A stretch of 64,000 nucleotides of DNA from UBA11400 sp964550435 (GCA_964550435.1 CAZJZI010000004.1:16161-80160), one strand, 5' to 3'. Shown: positions 17,391 to 26,533, numbered from the stretch's first letter. Program-made: numbers and translations. The notes: generated from the sequence alone by a model not told the origin.

Positions 17391-17411
17391 GTACACAGTA
17401 CACAGCACACA
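17391..17411. repeat. Heptad tandem repeat GTACACA / GCACACA
   Basis: Three adjacent 7-base units, GTACACA, GTACACA and GCACACA, preceded by a diverged unit GTGCGTA at 17384-17390. It lies in the tsaD-dnaK gap upstream of tsaD. Confidence 0.7.
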
Positions 17412-17443
17412 GATAACGCTTGTAAAGAGATGAGGGATAAGGG

Positions 17444-17478
17444 ACCCCACTCCCCACTTCCTATTTCCTACTCCCTAC
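17444..17478. repeat. Degenerate heptad tandem repeat CCYAYTN
   Basis: Five consecutive 7-base units: CCCACTC, CCCACTT, CCTATTT, CCTACTC, CCTACTA. On the minus strand this reads as TAGTAGG-type units. A related array in the opposite orientation occurs at 32171-32204. Such low-complexity heptads resemble the short tandem repeats found between genes in some bacteria. Confidence 0.7.
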
Positions 17479-17559
17479 TAATTCGAAACAGAATGGAATA
17501 AATACAATCAACCGTTTACTGTTTTCGGTTTACGCCATTTTTTTTCGGCGAAGCCGAAC

Positions 17560-17592
17560 AAAAAAGGCCCCTCACATCACTGCGAGAGGCCC
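17560..17592 (-). terminator. Intrinsic terminator of hsp20-dnaK
   Basis: On the minus strand GGCCTCTC pairs with GAGGGGCC (one G-U) around a loop, followed by TTTTTT. It begins about 31 bases after the dnaK stop codon. Confidence 0.9.
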
Positions 17593-17623
17593 TTCTGGAG
17601 TTAAATTGTTGTTGACTTCGTGT

Positions 17624-19549
17624 TTATTTCTTGTCTTCGTCGTCAACTACTTCGTATTCAGCATCTACCGCATCACTGCCTTTTGCTTTCGGCTCTTCGC
17701 CAGCATCAGCCGATGCGCCAGCACCTGCACCAGCTTCTTGCTGCTGCGCGGCCTGAGCGTACAGTTCTTGAGAGGCTTCTGCCCATACTTTGTTCAGTTC
17801 TTCCATCGAAGCATCGATTTCATCAAGATTTTCAGCCTTGTGGACTTCCTCAAGTTTGGCAACCGCCGTGTTGATTTTCTCTTTGGTCGCGTCAGATAGC
17901 TTGTCTTTATGCTCTTCAACTTGCTTCTTGGTCGAGAAGATCAGACTATCAGCCTGATTCAGTTTCTCGACTTTCTCTTTAAGTTGCTTGTCTTCGTCAG
18001 CATGTCGCTTCGCATCTTCTTTCATTTTCTCGATCTCAGCCTCAGACAATCCAGAACTGGACTCAATGCGGATTTTCTGTTCTTTTCCGGTTGTTTTGTC
18101 TTTAGCACTTACATTTAGCACACCGTTCGCATCGAGGTCGAAGGTCACTTCGATTTGTGGAATTCCACGTGGTGCCGAAGTGATTCCGTCGAGGTGGAAT
18201 CGTCCCAGTGTACGGTTGTCTACCGCACGAGCACGCTCACCTTGCAAAATGTGGATTTCAACACTAGGCTGATTGTCGGCTGCTGTCGAGAAGGTCTCGG
18301 TTTTACTGGTCGGGATGGTCGTGTTGGCGTCGATCAGCTTTGTCATGACTCCACCCAGGGTTTCGATACCGAGCGACAATGGAGTCACGTCGAGTAGTAC
18401 CACATCCTGCACCTCACCGGTCAAGACACCACCCTGAATAGCAGCACCAACGGCCACAACTTCATCTGGATTCACACCTTTACTTGGCTCTTTGCCGAAG
18501 AACTCTTTGACCACTTCCTGAATTTTCGGGATTCGGGTCGATCCACCGACCAGAATGACCTGATCGATTTCAGATTTGGAGAGTCCGGCGTCTTTAAGCG
18601 CTTTCTCGCAAGGTTTGAGCGAGCGTTGGACCAGATCATCTACCAGTTGCTCGAACTTGGCACGACTGATATCGATGTTCAAGTGCTTCGGCCCGGACTG
18701 ATCCGCGGTAATGAATGGTAGGTTTACATTGGTCTTGCTGGATCCAGACAACTCAATTTTGGCTTTCTCAGCAGCATCTTTGAGTCGCTGCATCGCCATC
18801 GGATCTTTATTCAGATCGATGCCTTCCTGAGTCTTGAATTCGCTGGCCAAAAACTCTATGATTCGACTGTCGAAGTCGTCACCACCCAAATGGGTATCAC
18901 CATTGGTCGATTTTACTTCGAAGACACCATCACCCAGCTCAAGAATTGAGATATCGAAGGTACCTCCACCGAGGTCATATACGGCAACGACCTGATTCTT
19001 GTCTTTTTTGTCGAGTCCATAAGCCAGTGCCGCAGCAGTTGGTTCGTTGATGATACGCTTCACTTCCAGTCCGGCGATTTTACCGGCTTCCTGTGTAGCC
19101 TTACGCTGCGCATCGTTGAAATATGCCGGAACCGTAATCACAGCTTCGGTAACTTTCTCACCCAGATACTCTTCAGCAGTTTGCTTCATTTTTTGAAGCA
19201 CCATGGCCGAGATTTCCTGTGGTGCATACTTACGATCGTCGATGTTTACTCGTGCAGTACCGTCTTCGGCCTTAACGACGTCGTAGGATACCTGCTTGGT
19301 TTCATTTGCCACTTCGTCGAACATACGACCCATGAATCGCTTGATGGATGCGATAGTTTTCTTTGGATTCGTGATAGCCTGACGTTTAGCTGCAGCACCT
19401 ACAAGACGCTCACCGTCTTTAGTAAACGCCACAACCGATGGTGTAGTTCTTCCTCCCTCAGAGTTCGCAATAACGACAGGCTCGTTGCCTTCCATTACCG
19501 AAACGCAGGAGTTTGTTGTTCCGAGGTCAATTCCTATAATTTTTCCCAT
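17624..19549 (-). CDS. dnaK: Chaperone DnaK (Hsp70)
   Basis: A 641-residue Hsp70 with the ATPase signature 'IGIDLGTTNSCVSVMEG', 'VYDLGGGTFDISILEL', 'VGGSTRIPKIQEVVKEFF' and the conserved linker-to-substrate domain region 'VVLLDVTPLSLGIETLGGVM'. The C-terminal lid ends in an Ala/Gly/Gln-rich stretch and acidic 'EVVDDEDKK'. It folds and protects proteins with DnaJ and GrpE; neither is nearby. It lies 26 bases downstream of an hsp20 gene, so the two share the upstream heat-shock-type control region. No grpE or hrcA neighbour and no CIRCE element is present. Confidence 0.98.
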   Translation of the reverse strand: MGKIIGIDLGTTNSCVSVMEGNEPVVIANSEGGRTTPSVVAFTKDGERLVGAAAKRQAITNPKKTIASIKRFMGRMFDEVANETKQVSYDVVKAEDGTARVNIDDRKYAPQEISAMVLQKMKQTAEEYLGEKVTEAVITVPAYFNDAQRKATQEAGKIAGLEVKRIINEPTAAALAYGLDKKDKNQVVAVYDLGGGTFDISILELGDGVFEVKSTNGDTHLGGDDFDSRIIEFLASEFKTQEGIDLNKDPMAMQRLKDAAEKAKIELSGSSKTNVNLPFITADQSGPKHLNIDISRAKFEQLVDDLVQRSLKPCEKALKDAGLSKSEIDQVILVGGSTRIPKIQEVVKEFFGKEPSKGVNPDEVVAVGAAIQGGVLTGEVQDVVLLDVTPLSLGIETLGGVMTKLIDANTTIPTSKTETFSTAADNQPSVEIHILQGERARAVDNRTLGRFHLDGITSAPRGIPQIEVTFDLDANGVLNVSAKDKTTGKEQKIRIESSSGLSEAEIEKMKEDAKRHADEDKQLKEKVEKLNQADSLIFSTKKQVEEHKDKLSDATKEKINTAVAKLEEVHKAENLDEIDASMEELNKVWAEASQELYAQAAQQQEAGAGAGASADAGEEPKAKGSDAVDAEYEVVDDEDKK

Positions 19550-19575
19550 AATGATTCTTAAATAGTATTTAGTGA

Positions 19576-20004
19576 TTAATCAATGTCAATGGAAGTCTCT
19601 GCGGTGTCGGTATGATCTACCTCAACTTGCACACGCAGTACTCCGTCTTTGAATTTCGCTTTGATGCCCGACTTGTTAACACCTGCTCCAAGTGGAAAGG
19701 AGCGTGAAAAACGTCCGTATTTGCGTTCGCGACGCATCCATTTCACGTGATCTTCGCTCTCAACGATGGTACGCTCACCTTTGATGGTAAGCACGTTATC
19801 AACCAGTTCGACTTTAATGTCGGCTTTGGTCAAGCCCGGCAGATCCATGAATACTTCGTATCCTTCTGCGGTATGTACGAAATCAGTATCCGGATTCAAG
19901 GTATCCAGATCTTTCTCAGGAGCAAGGCTCTCAACGAACGTCTGGAGGTCGCGCCCCAATTTATTCAGGGTTTTTTCGATGTTTTTTGTGTTGAATTCTG
20001 TCAT
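19576..20004 (-). CDS. Small heat shock protein (Hsp20/alpha-crystallin)
   Basis: A 142-residue ATP-independent holdase. The alpha-crystallin domain spans about residues 42-135 with 'GYEVFMDLPGLTKADIKVELVDNVLTIKGER', 'RKYGRFSRSFPLG' and 'IKAKFKDGVLRV' (the G-V-L motif). I chose the ATG at 20004 ('MTEFNTKNIEKTL'); a longer frame reaches 20070 but crosses the regulatory sequences. It is the first gene of an hsp20-dnaK pair. Upstream lie a sigma54-like -24/-12 element and two inverted repeats. Confidence 0.93.
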   Translation of the reverse strand: MTEFNTKNIEKTLNKLGRDLQTFVESLAPEKDLDTLNPDTDFVHTAEGYEVFMDLPGLTKADIKVELVDNVLTIKGERTIVESEDHVKWMRRERKYGRFSRSFPLGAGVNKSGIKAKFKDGVLRVQVEVDHTDTAETSIDID

Positions 20005-20020
20005 GGCATAATTAATTTTG

Positions 20021-20040
20021 GTTACTCTATTTAGAGCAAC
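20021..20040. promoter_or_regulatory. Inverted repeat in hsp20 leader
   Basis: GTTACTCT-ATTT-AGAGCAAC is an 8-bp inverted repeat with one mismatch, 16 bases before the hsp20 start codon. It could be an operator or an mRNA stem. It is not CIRCE, whose arms are TTAGCACTC and GAGTGCTAA with a 9-base spacer. Confidence 0.45.
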
Positions 20041-20051
20041 TATTATGCCAA
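20036..20051 (-). promoter_or_regulatory. Candidate sigma54 (-24/-12) promoter of hsp20-dnaK
   Basis: On the minus strand TTGGCATAATAGTTGC matches the sigma54 consensus TTGGCAC-N5-TTGC with a single change, and GG and GC are separated by exactly 10 bases. The start site would lie near 20025, about 20 bases before the ATG. Whether this organism has RpoN is unknown from the window. Confidence 0.4.
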
Positions 20052-20104
20052 GAGCATGTAATTCGCACAAAAACTGCGGTATTGTCAGTATTTCGAGATA
20101 AATA

Positions 20105-20119
20105 GTGACATTATGTCAC
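20105..20119. promoter_or_regulatory. 15-bp perfect palindrome upstream of hsp20
   Basis: GTGACAT-T-ATGTCAC is a perfect 7-bp inverted repeat around one base. It overlaps the aroA stop codon and lies about 87 bases upstream of the predicted sigma54 start site, a normal distance for an enhancer-binding activator. The binding protein is unknown. Confidence 0.5.
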
Positions 20120-21408
20120 CTTCTGGATAAGATATTCAGATCTTCCCAAAAATCTGGGTACGAAATGGCGGTACATTCGGGGTGTGTAACACCGGATTTA
20201 AAATTCGACAGCCCTGCAAGAAGTCCGGCCGACATTGCAATACGATGGTCATGGACAGACTCATAAACTGCTCCTTTGGGTTCAAATCCCGGCTGACCCT
20301 GAATGGTGAGTCCGTCGGATTGCTCGGTGAACTTGACTCCGGCCGCAGTTAGCATAGCAGCAACGGCATCCAGGCGGTCACTTTCTTTATGACGAAGTTC
20401 CTCAGCGCCACGGAACACGGATGTGCCTCGCGCATAAGCCATGGCCAGGCTCAACACCGGAAGTTCATCGATACAATTAGGGACTTCCTCGGGTAAGATT
20501 TCGGTGGCATTCAGCTCCGCAGATCGAACCACAATATCGGCTACCGGTTCACCTGACATAGTCAGATTCGGATGGATTTCAATATTGGCTCCCATGCGAC
20601 GAAGGATATCGAGCGCTGCAGTTCGGGTTGGATTCACACCCACATGATTGAGTCTGATTTCAGAATTTGGATAGATTGACCCAGCCACCAGCCAGAACGC
20701 CGCCGCTGAAAAATCTCCCGGGACCGCGTAATTTTGCAGCGGAACCACTGTTCTTGTGGAGGTAGTCAGCACACGCCCATCGCCCACCTCCTCAACATCC
20801 ACCTCCAGCAAACGCTCCGTATGATCCCGGCTCAACACCGTCTCCACAACTCGGGTCGGCTCATCGGTATATAATCCCGCCAATAACACACAACTCTTCA
20901 CCTGAGCACTCGGAATCGGCAATTCGTACCGAATTGCCTCCAGTCGTCCTTTCTGCGATCCCAACAACTGCAACGGCAACAAACTCCCATCCCGAGCCTC
21001 GTACCTCAGTCCCATAGTCGACAACGGCGCCAGAACACGTTTCATCGGTCGACCACTCAACGAGGCGTCACCAATCATCCGCGCATGGATCCCTGCTCCG
21101 GCCAAAATCCCCATCATAAGCCGCACCGTAGTTCCCGAGTTACCGCAGTCCAAATCCCCGACCGGACTCTGCAGCCCATCACGTCCGACACCATGGACCG
21201 TTACCGTATCACCCTCCTGCTCAATGGGCACACCTAAAGCACGTAAACATGCCAGCGTGGTCTGTGGATCCGCCGCCCTTGAATAATTTCTGATCACCGA
21301 AACACCGTCTGCAATTGATGCAAACATCGCTGAACGATGTGCAATAGATTTGTCGGGCGGCATCTGAATGCTGCCGCTCAAGGTCCCTAACCTGTAAACT
21401 TCTTTCAT
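20116..21408 (-). CDS. aroA: 3-phosphoshikimate 1-carboxyvinyltransferase (EPSP synthase)
   Basis: A 430-residue shikimate-pathway enzyme joining shikimate 3-phosphate and PEP. Seen: 'PPDKSIAHRSAMFAS' (PEP-binding Lys20 and Arg25), 'LDCGNSGTTVRLMMG', 'GDASLSGRPMKRV', 'YAVPGDFSAAAFWLVAG', 'CIDELPVLSLAMAYARG' with the catalytic Asp, 'RHKESDRL' and 'DHRIAMSAGL'. All are intact. It begins 8 bases after the TPR gene stop codon, so it is the second gene of that unit. The sensitivity class towards glyphosate was not assessed. Confidence 0.97.
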   Translation of the reverse strand: MKEVYRLGTLSGSIQMPPDKSIAHRSAMFASIADGVSVIRNYSRAADPQTTLACLRALGVPIEQEGDTVTVHGVGRDGLQSPVGDLDCGNSGTTVRLMMGILAGAGIHARMIGDASLSGRPMKRVLAPLSTMGLRYEARDGSLLPLQLLGSQKGRLEAIRYELPIPSAQVKSCVLLAGLYTDEPTRVVETVLSRDHTERLLEVDVEEVGDGRVLTTSTRTVVPLQNYAVPGDFSAAAFWLVAGSIYPNSEIRLNHVGVNPTRTAALDILRRMGANIEIHPNLTMSGEPVADIVVRSAELNATEILPEEVPNCIDELPVLSLAMAYARGTSVFRGAEELRHKESDRLDAVAAMLTAAGVKFTEQSDGLTIQGQPGFEPKGAVYESVHDHRIAMSAGLLAGLSNFKSGVTHPECTAISYPDFWEDLNILSRR

Positions 21409-21416
21409 CTCTGTAT

Positions 21417-24400
21417 TTAATTACCCTGTAAAACGCGTTGAGCCAATCCAGCTGCTTCAGAACCAGGAAAACGCTCAACAACAAGCTCATAAGTCGCTCG
21501 GGCTTCAGCTATTTCCCCTCTTGCACGGTGAATTTCGGCTGTTCGAATATACGACATTGACGCCCAATATTGATAGGCTTCATATATCACGCGGACTTGA
21601 GAATAAGCTTGCAAGGATTCTTCATATCTATTTTGCTGCTGATAAATATATCCGATCCAATACTGTGCTTCGGCTCCCATTTCAAGTGCGTTGGTAGATA
21701 CAATTTCCTGAAATCTAGTTAGTGCATCTGCGTAATCCTGTTGCCGTAGTTTAACTTTGGCCAGACCCAATTTAGCCGGTTCGAAGGCAGCATTTTGCTG
21801 CAGGGCACGCCCGTAAGCTTGCTCTGCTTCATTAAGTCTTCCCAAAGCCAGTAATGCGTCTCCCTGTCCTACATTCGCTTCATTTATGAGTCGTGTAGTT
21901 CGTTCACGAAGTTGTGTGTAATAATCCAGGGATTGCTGATACTCACCCCGGTCAAATGCGATGCTTCCAAGATTTAGCAATGCAGATTCGGCACGGGCAC
22001 TGCGCGTATGTTCGTTTATCAGAGTCTGATACGCTTGTATGGCTGCATCCATGTTACCTTGCTGGCGATACGCATCGGCAAGATTGTACAAAGCTTCAGG
22101 AAGCAGTTGGGTAGAGTTGGTCACGCGGATATAGTCGCGGAAAGCTTCCACAGCACCAGCATAATCCGCGGTTCGAAGTAAAAACTCAGCCTGACGGAAT
22201 CGAAGTCGGTCAGCGGTTCCGGCCTGTGGATTATCCTGCAAAAATTCTTCCAGTAATTCCGAGCTGTTGTCTTCTTCACCCGCTGCGATGGTAGCATATT
22301 GAATTCCGTTTACAGCCTCAATAATCAATGGACTACGTGGGTAGTCGCGCATAACGGCACGATATGCTTCAATGGCCAACGCGTACTCACCCGCGTTATA
22401 GTAAGCGTCTCCAATATTGTACTGCGCCCGGGCAGCCCAGTTTGAACCACGGTACTGACGGATAACACGCTGAAATTCTTCAACGGCTTGCTCAAAGTTT
22501 CCGGCCAGAAAATATATGTAACCGATGTTGTAAAGGGATTGCTCGCGAAGGCGACTTTCTTCATAGGTTCTGAGCAATCGTCGGAAGGTCGAAACAGCCT
22601 CGTAGGTCTGATCTGAACGATAGTATGAGTTGGCAATCTGAAACATCGCATAATCACCGGCGGGTGAACTGACAGCCTGCTCGTAGTATCGAATGGCTTC
22701 AGGGTACTGACGAAGTGCGTAGTAGGAATCCCCGAGACGCAACTTAGTGTCTACATCGTAGGGAAACAAGGCAATTGGGGGTGCCTTATATTCTTCCAGG
22801 AAGAGTCTCAAAGGCTCGACGGCTTTGTCATACTGTCCGAGGCGAAAAAAGCTCCATCCCATTGAATATTGCGCAGCACCGGACATTTCATGACCAGGAA
22901 ATCGGTTCAGAAATTGAGCATATAACTGTGCTGCCCGCTCGTAACGCTCCATGTTGTAATAGGAGTCGGCATTCCAGAACAACGCTTCGGCGCCGATTTT
23001 ACTGTCGGGACTCTCGGCATATACAGATTCGAATATTGGTTGCGCAGCTTCAAAAGCATGATTCTGGAACAATACCCATCCACGTTGAAAACGTGCCTGA
23101 GTCTTGATCGCAGGATCAATATCGGTCATCTGCTCGGCGACTTCAAATGCATCCACTGCCCGGCCAAACTCATTATTTGCAAAATAAGCTTCTCCCAGGA
23201 GAGTGTAGATGTCACCGCCATTTTCGAGGCGGGTTCCTGACCTGATCAGGTTCAAAAGCACATCAAGTGCCGAAACATTATCTCCGATTTCATAATGTAC
23301 AATGGCCCACTCGTAGTAGGCTTTTTCGGCCCAGTATCCGGTAGAATAACGGTTTCCAAATTCTTGAAACGTCACAAGTGCAAGGTCGTAGCGACCACTA
23401 AGTTTCTCATTCACAGCTTTATAGTAGAGCGCCTTTTGTGTGAGTTCATCGTCCTCGCCCTCGACTGCACGCCCAAAAGACTGAGCTGACCAGTGATATA
23501 TCTGCTGTTTATGATATACCCATCCAAGTCCATAGTGAGCAAGACGCTCGTTCGGATCGCCTGCGTGTTGATTCACGAATCGCAGGTACCAGGTTGATGC
23601 CTCATCTAATTCTTCAAGATAGTTAAAACTCTCAGCAATGAGCAGAACTGCTTTACCTGTCTGCTCTTTGTCATCGAGATTCGGCAGTGCATTTCGTAAC
23701 GCTGTTATCGCTTCTTGATAGCGACCCTGTCGGAAATAGGACTCCCCTAATGCGGTTCCAATACGTCGCGCTTCGGCGCTGAAAGGGTGACGTTCGCGCA
23801 GTAATTCGAAGGCTTCGGTAGTCTGAGCGAACTGTTGGTCCTCCAGATACAGTCGCCCACGTGCATACAATGCCTGCGGCGAGAGTGGATGCGAACGAAA
23901 TAAGTTACTGAGTAAAAGGTAATTATCACGAGCCTTATCATGATCATCAATGGTGATGTAGAGTTCTGCTGTCCAGAAAAGTAAGGGGGCTGCTTTTTCA
24001 GCAGGCATTTCTATTTGAAAAGCACGCTCAAAATAATCGATAGAAAGTAAATGATCATTCGTCTCACGTGCTCGGTGCCCCAGTTCGATAAGAAAATCGG
24101 CAGACCACTCGCTATCTGGATATCTTTGAGCAAATGCTTCATAGTATCTTACTGTATTAGAACTATCTGCAGCAGCCCGTGTTCGTGCGAGGTAATACCA
24201 GGAACTTTCCGAAAGGATTCCATCCGGAGAATTTTTCAGGTAATCCAGCAAATGTTGCTCTGCCTGTAGGTACAGACCTTCGTCATATAGTCTGATACCC
24301 CGGTGATAGTCAATTTTCTCATTAACCGCAGAACCCTGAGCCAGTACTTCGGCCTGATAGGATACCGTTAACAAAACTGCAAGTAAAAATGGCGTGCGAA

Positions 24401-24419
24401 GGTTCAAAATAATACGCAT
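21417..24419 (-). CDS. Exported 1000-residue tetratricopeptide repeat protein
   Basis: A signal peptide (about 1-27, ending 'EVLAQ') precedes a very long array of TPR-like helical pairs that fills the rest of the protein, with recurrent units such as 'AQYNIGDAYYNAGEYALAIEAYRAVMRDYPRSPL' and 'ALYYKAVNEKLSGRYDLALVTFQEF'. Many units have the 'RYP' or 'RFPGSE' turn seen in YbgF/CpoB and BamD-like repeats. It should act in the periplasm as a protein-binding scaffold, perhaps in envelope assembly; this is inference from architecture. It sits upstream of aroA with only 8 bases between them. A short inverted repeat (24502-24525) lies in its leader region. Confidence 0.85.
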   Translation of the reverse strand: MRIILNLRTPFLLAVLLTVSYQAEVLAQGSAVNEKIDYHRGIRLYDEGLYLQAEQHLLDYLKNSPDGILSESSWYYLARTRAAADSSNTVRYYEAFAQRYPDSEWSADFLIELGHRARETNDHLLSIDYFERAFQIEMPAEKAAPLLFWTAELYITIDDHDKARDNYLLLSNLFRSHPLSPQALYARGRLYLEDQQFAQTTEAFELLRERHPFSAEARRIGTALGESYFRQGRYQEAITALRNALPNLDDKEQTGKAVLLIAESFNYLEELDEASTWYLRFVNQHAGDPNERLAHYGLGWVYHKQQIYHWSAQSFGRAVEGEDDELTQKALYYKAVNEKLSGRYDLALVTFQEFGNRYSTGYWAEKAYYEWAIVHYEIGDNVSALDVLLNLIRSGTRLENGGDIYTLLGEAYFANNEFGRAVDAFEVAEQMTDIDPAIKTQARFQRGWVLFQNHAFEAAQPIFESVYAESPDSKIGAEALFWNADSYYNMERYERAAQLYAQFLNRFPGHEMSGAAQYSMGWSFFRLGQYDKAVEPLRLFLEEYKAPPIALFPYDVDTKLRLGDSYYALRQYPEAIRYYEQAVSSPAGDYAMFQIANSYYRSDQTYEAVSTFRRLLRTYEESRLREQSLYNIGYIYFLAGNFEQAVEEFQRVIRQYRGSNWAARAQYNIGDAYYNAGEYALAIEAYRAVMRDYPRSPLIIEAVNGIQYATIAAGEEDNSSELLEEFLQDNPQAGTADRLRFRQAEFLLRTADYAGAVEAFRDYIRVTNSTQLLPEALYNLADAYRQQGNMDAAIQAYQTLINEHTRSARAESALLNLGSIAFDRGEYQQSLDYYTQLRERTTRLINEANVGQGDALLALGRLNEAEQAYGRALQQNAAFEPAKLGLAKVKLRQQDYADALTRFQEIVSTNALEMGAEAQYWIGYIYQQQNRYEESLQAYSQVRVIYEAYQYWASMSYIRTAEIHRARGEIAEARATYELVVERFPGSEAAGLAQRVLQGN

Positions 24420-24501
24420 GTATAAAGCAGATGGAGGTTTTGATCAGCACCCGAGAATATAAGCACTACCAAATAGAGCTGCACTTTTATATCCCGTTGG
24501 A

Positions 24502-24525
24502 AGGTAAAAATACAACGTTTTACCT
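24502..24525. promoter_or_regulatory. Inverted repeat between the CBS gene and the TPR gene
   Basis: AGGTAAAA (24502-24509) and TTTTACCT (24518-24525) form a perfect 8-bp stem with an 8-base loop, 83 bases upstream of the TPR gene. There is no T tract after the stem in either direction, so an operator or mRNA structure is as likely as a weak terminator. Confidence 0.35.
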
Positions 24526-24559
24526 AACTACAAAGTATGCGAACAAATTAGATGAGTAA

Positions 24560-25228
24560 TCAGATATCCAGGAAACGCAGAAACTCGTCAGCTTTATCAG
24601 ATAATTCCAGGTCAGACCAATCTGAATGCGACTCCGACGTAATCAAATATCCATAGCGTCGAAGTGCTGCTCCGACACGTGCAAGATCGTCGAGATTTAA
24701 TTTCACCGAAACCCTGAATCTTTCCTGAATTGAATCGGGAGCCTGAATGGTAATAGAGAGTATTCTAGCCCCTTCTGCTTCGATGATGCGAATGACATCC
24801 GAGAGCATGTAGTCACGGGCATCCATTTCAATCATGATAATTGACCCATGTTCGCGTAGATTGAGTAATCTGACCACAGAGTCGATCAGAACTACCTTCG
24901 AAACTGTGCCGAGGTACGTTCCTGACTTGTCCACAACAGGTAAATGAGTGCGGTTATGGAGCAACATGATACGAGCTGCATCCAGAATATGATCTCTGTC
25001 ACGCAAGGTGATAATCTCGTTTTCGCTTACGAAGACCTGAGCATCGGGAATGTTTATTTCACTACGAATCTCATCAAGAGAAGCATCACCCAGATATTTG
25101 CCAGAATCGTTGTCCACTATCGGATATTGATATAGACCGCTGTCTTCCATCACAGCGACAGCCCGGGCACGGGAATCGTGTCGTTTAAGTGGATCGAGAT
25201 CTTTATTTATGAGTTCGTAAACGAGCAT
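24560..25228 (-). CDS. CBS-pair protein with ACT-like C-terminus
   Basis: A 222-residue soluble protein. Two CBS motifs span about residues 1-55 ('YQYPIVDNDSGKYLGDASLDEI') and 72-123 ('RTHLPVVDKSGTYLGTVSKVVLID'); together they would bind an adenine nucleotide. Residues about 128-200 ('SIIMIEMDARDYMLSDVIRIIEAEGARILSITI') have the beta-alpha-beta layout of an ACT domain. The combination suggests a ligand-sensing regulator, but the partner is unknown. It begins 21 bases after hflX stops and is likely co-transcribed with it. Confidence 0.85.
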   Translation of the reverse strand: MLVYELINKDLDPLKRHDSRARAVAVMEDSGLYQYPIVDNDSGKYLGDASLDEIRSEINIPDAQVFVSENEIITLRDRDHILDAARIMLLHNRTHLPVVDKSGTYLGTVSKVVLIDSVVRLLNLREHGSIIMIEMDARDYMLSDVIRIIEAEGARILSITIQAPDSIQERFRVSVKLNLDDLARVGAALRRYGYLITSESHSDWSDLELSDKADEFLRFLDI

Positions 25229-25249
25229 GGTATTTATTGCGTGTTCACG

Positions 25250-26533
25250 TTATACGTTAGAGGCTTTTTTGAGTTCATGACCCAAGAGGTGACTCAGTTT
25301 TAGAGCGTATTTTTCGTGCAGGCGGAATTTCAAATTGACACTGGTGTCGGTGTACTCAATTGAATTCACCTCACCATGCTCATGAATGTAAGAAATCGCT
25401 TTGTAGTTCCCAACGGGTACTTCAAGATACACGTTTTGGTAGCTGGAGGTTGTTTTGGCTACAATTTCACGCTTTAAGTCTTCGATTCCAATACTACGCA
25501 ATGCAGAAACCATGATCGCCTCAGGATGGTCACGACGCAATGAAGTAAAGATCGATTCGTCAGTAATGGCATCAACTTTATTAAGAACCAGTACTTCCGG
25601 CTTTTCTTCTGCACCGATTTCTTTGAGTGTGTTTCTGACTACTTCAATGTATTCGTTGCAATATGGAGAGGAAGCGTCTACAACGTGCAGCAACAAGTCC
25701 GATTCGCGGATTTCGTCGAGCGTAGATTTAAAACTTTCGATTAGTTTATGCGGGAGTTTACGAATGAATCCGACTGTATCTGATAACAATACCGTGTGAC
25801 CATCGATATCGAGTCTCCGTACCGTTGCATCTAGTGTTGCAAATAGTTTGTTCTCCGCCAGAACACCTGCTTCGACCAGGGTGTTCATCATTGATGATTT
25901 ACCAGCATTGGTGTACCCCACCAGTGCTACTCGGGGAAGATCATCTCTGCCTTGACGTTGGGTGGTTCGCTGACGCTCAAGTTTCTCAAGCTTTTCCTTT
26001 AAGGTTGCAATTCGGAATTTGATCAGCCGACGGTCGGTTTCAATCTGAGTCTCTCCGGGACCTTTGGTTCCGATTCCCCCTTTTTGTCTGGACAAGTGAG
26101 TCCAGAACCGGGTTAACCTGGGCAATAGATACTCTAATTGAGCTAACTCAACCTGAGTTTTGGCTGCTGCAGACTGAGCTCTTGACGCAAATATATCTAG
26201 GATCAACCCACTTCGATCCAAGACCTTACTCTCGGTCTCACGTTCAATATTACGAGCCTGAGTTGGAGACAGATCATCATCAACAATAATAATGTCGGCT
26301 TCTTCAACTTTAACCAAAGCCTTCAATTCCTCAAGTTTACCTTTCCCAACAAAGGTCCCTGCATGTGGCTTATCTCTGTTCTGAAGTATTTTATCAATGA
26401 CGTTTCCACCCGCAGTATCGGTCAGCAAGGCTAACTCATCAATGTATTCTTCGGCTTTTTCTTTAGGTATTCCGGGACCGTACAAACCAATGAGTATCGC
26501 TCGTTCTTTCTTAAGTTCTATTTTTTCAATCAA
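25250..26533 (-). CDS. hflX: GTPase HflX
   Basis: A 427-residue ribosome-associated GTPase that splits stalled or heat-damaged 70S ribosomes. Seen: the HflX N-terminal domain ending in 'QVELAQLEYLLPRLTRFW', 'GGIGTKGPGETQIETDRR', G1 'GYTNAGKSSMMNTL', G3 'DTVGFIRKLP' and G4 'NKVD'. The start is TTG at 26533; an in-frame TAA at 26551-26549 excludes an upstream ATG, and no early internal ATG exists. It leads a two-gene unit with the CBS protein. Confidence 0.95.
   Translation of the reverse strand: MIEKIELKKERAILIGLYGPGIPKEKAEEYIDELALLTDTAGGNVIDKILQNRDKPHAGTFVGKGKLEELKALVKVEEADIIIVDDDLSPTQARNIERETESKVLDRSGLILDIFASRAQSAAAKTQVELAQLEYLLPRLTRFWTHLSRQKGGIGTKGPGETQIETDRRLIKFRIATLKEKLEKLERQRTTQRQGRDDLPRVALVGYTNAGKSSMMNTLVEAGVLAENKLFATLDATVRRLDIDGHTVLLSDTVGFIRKLPHKLIESFKSTLDEIRESDLLLHVVDASSPYCNEYIEVVRNTLKEIGAEEKPEVLVLNKVDAITDESIFTSLRRDHPEAIMVSALRSIGIEDLKREIVAKTTSSYQNVYLEVPVGNYKAISYIHEHGEVNSIEYTDTSVNLKFRLHEKYALKLSHLLGHELKKASNV

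Noticed and set aside
17342..17410. Upstream extension of tsaD
   Set aside because: The extension is translated from heptad repeat DNA, and the family N-terminus begins right at the ATG at 17341.
17541..17565. Hairpin TTCGGC-GAA-GCCGAA as a second dnaK terminator
   Set aside because: On either strand the stem is followed by A residues rather than T residues, so it does not form an intrinsic terminator; the adjacent 17560-17592 hairpin does.
20004..20070. CIRCE element or longer N-terminus for hsp20
   Set aside because: The inverted repeat here has arms GTTACTCT/AGAGCAAC with a 4-base centre, unlike CIRCE, and the longer frame would run through regulatory DNA and lacks family similarity.
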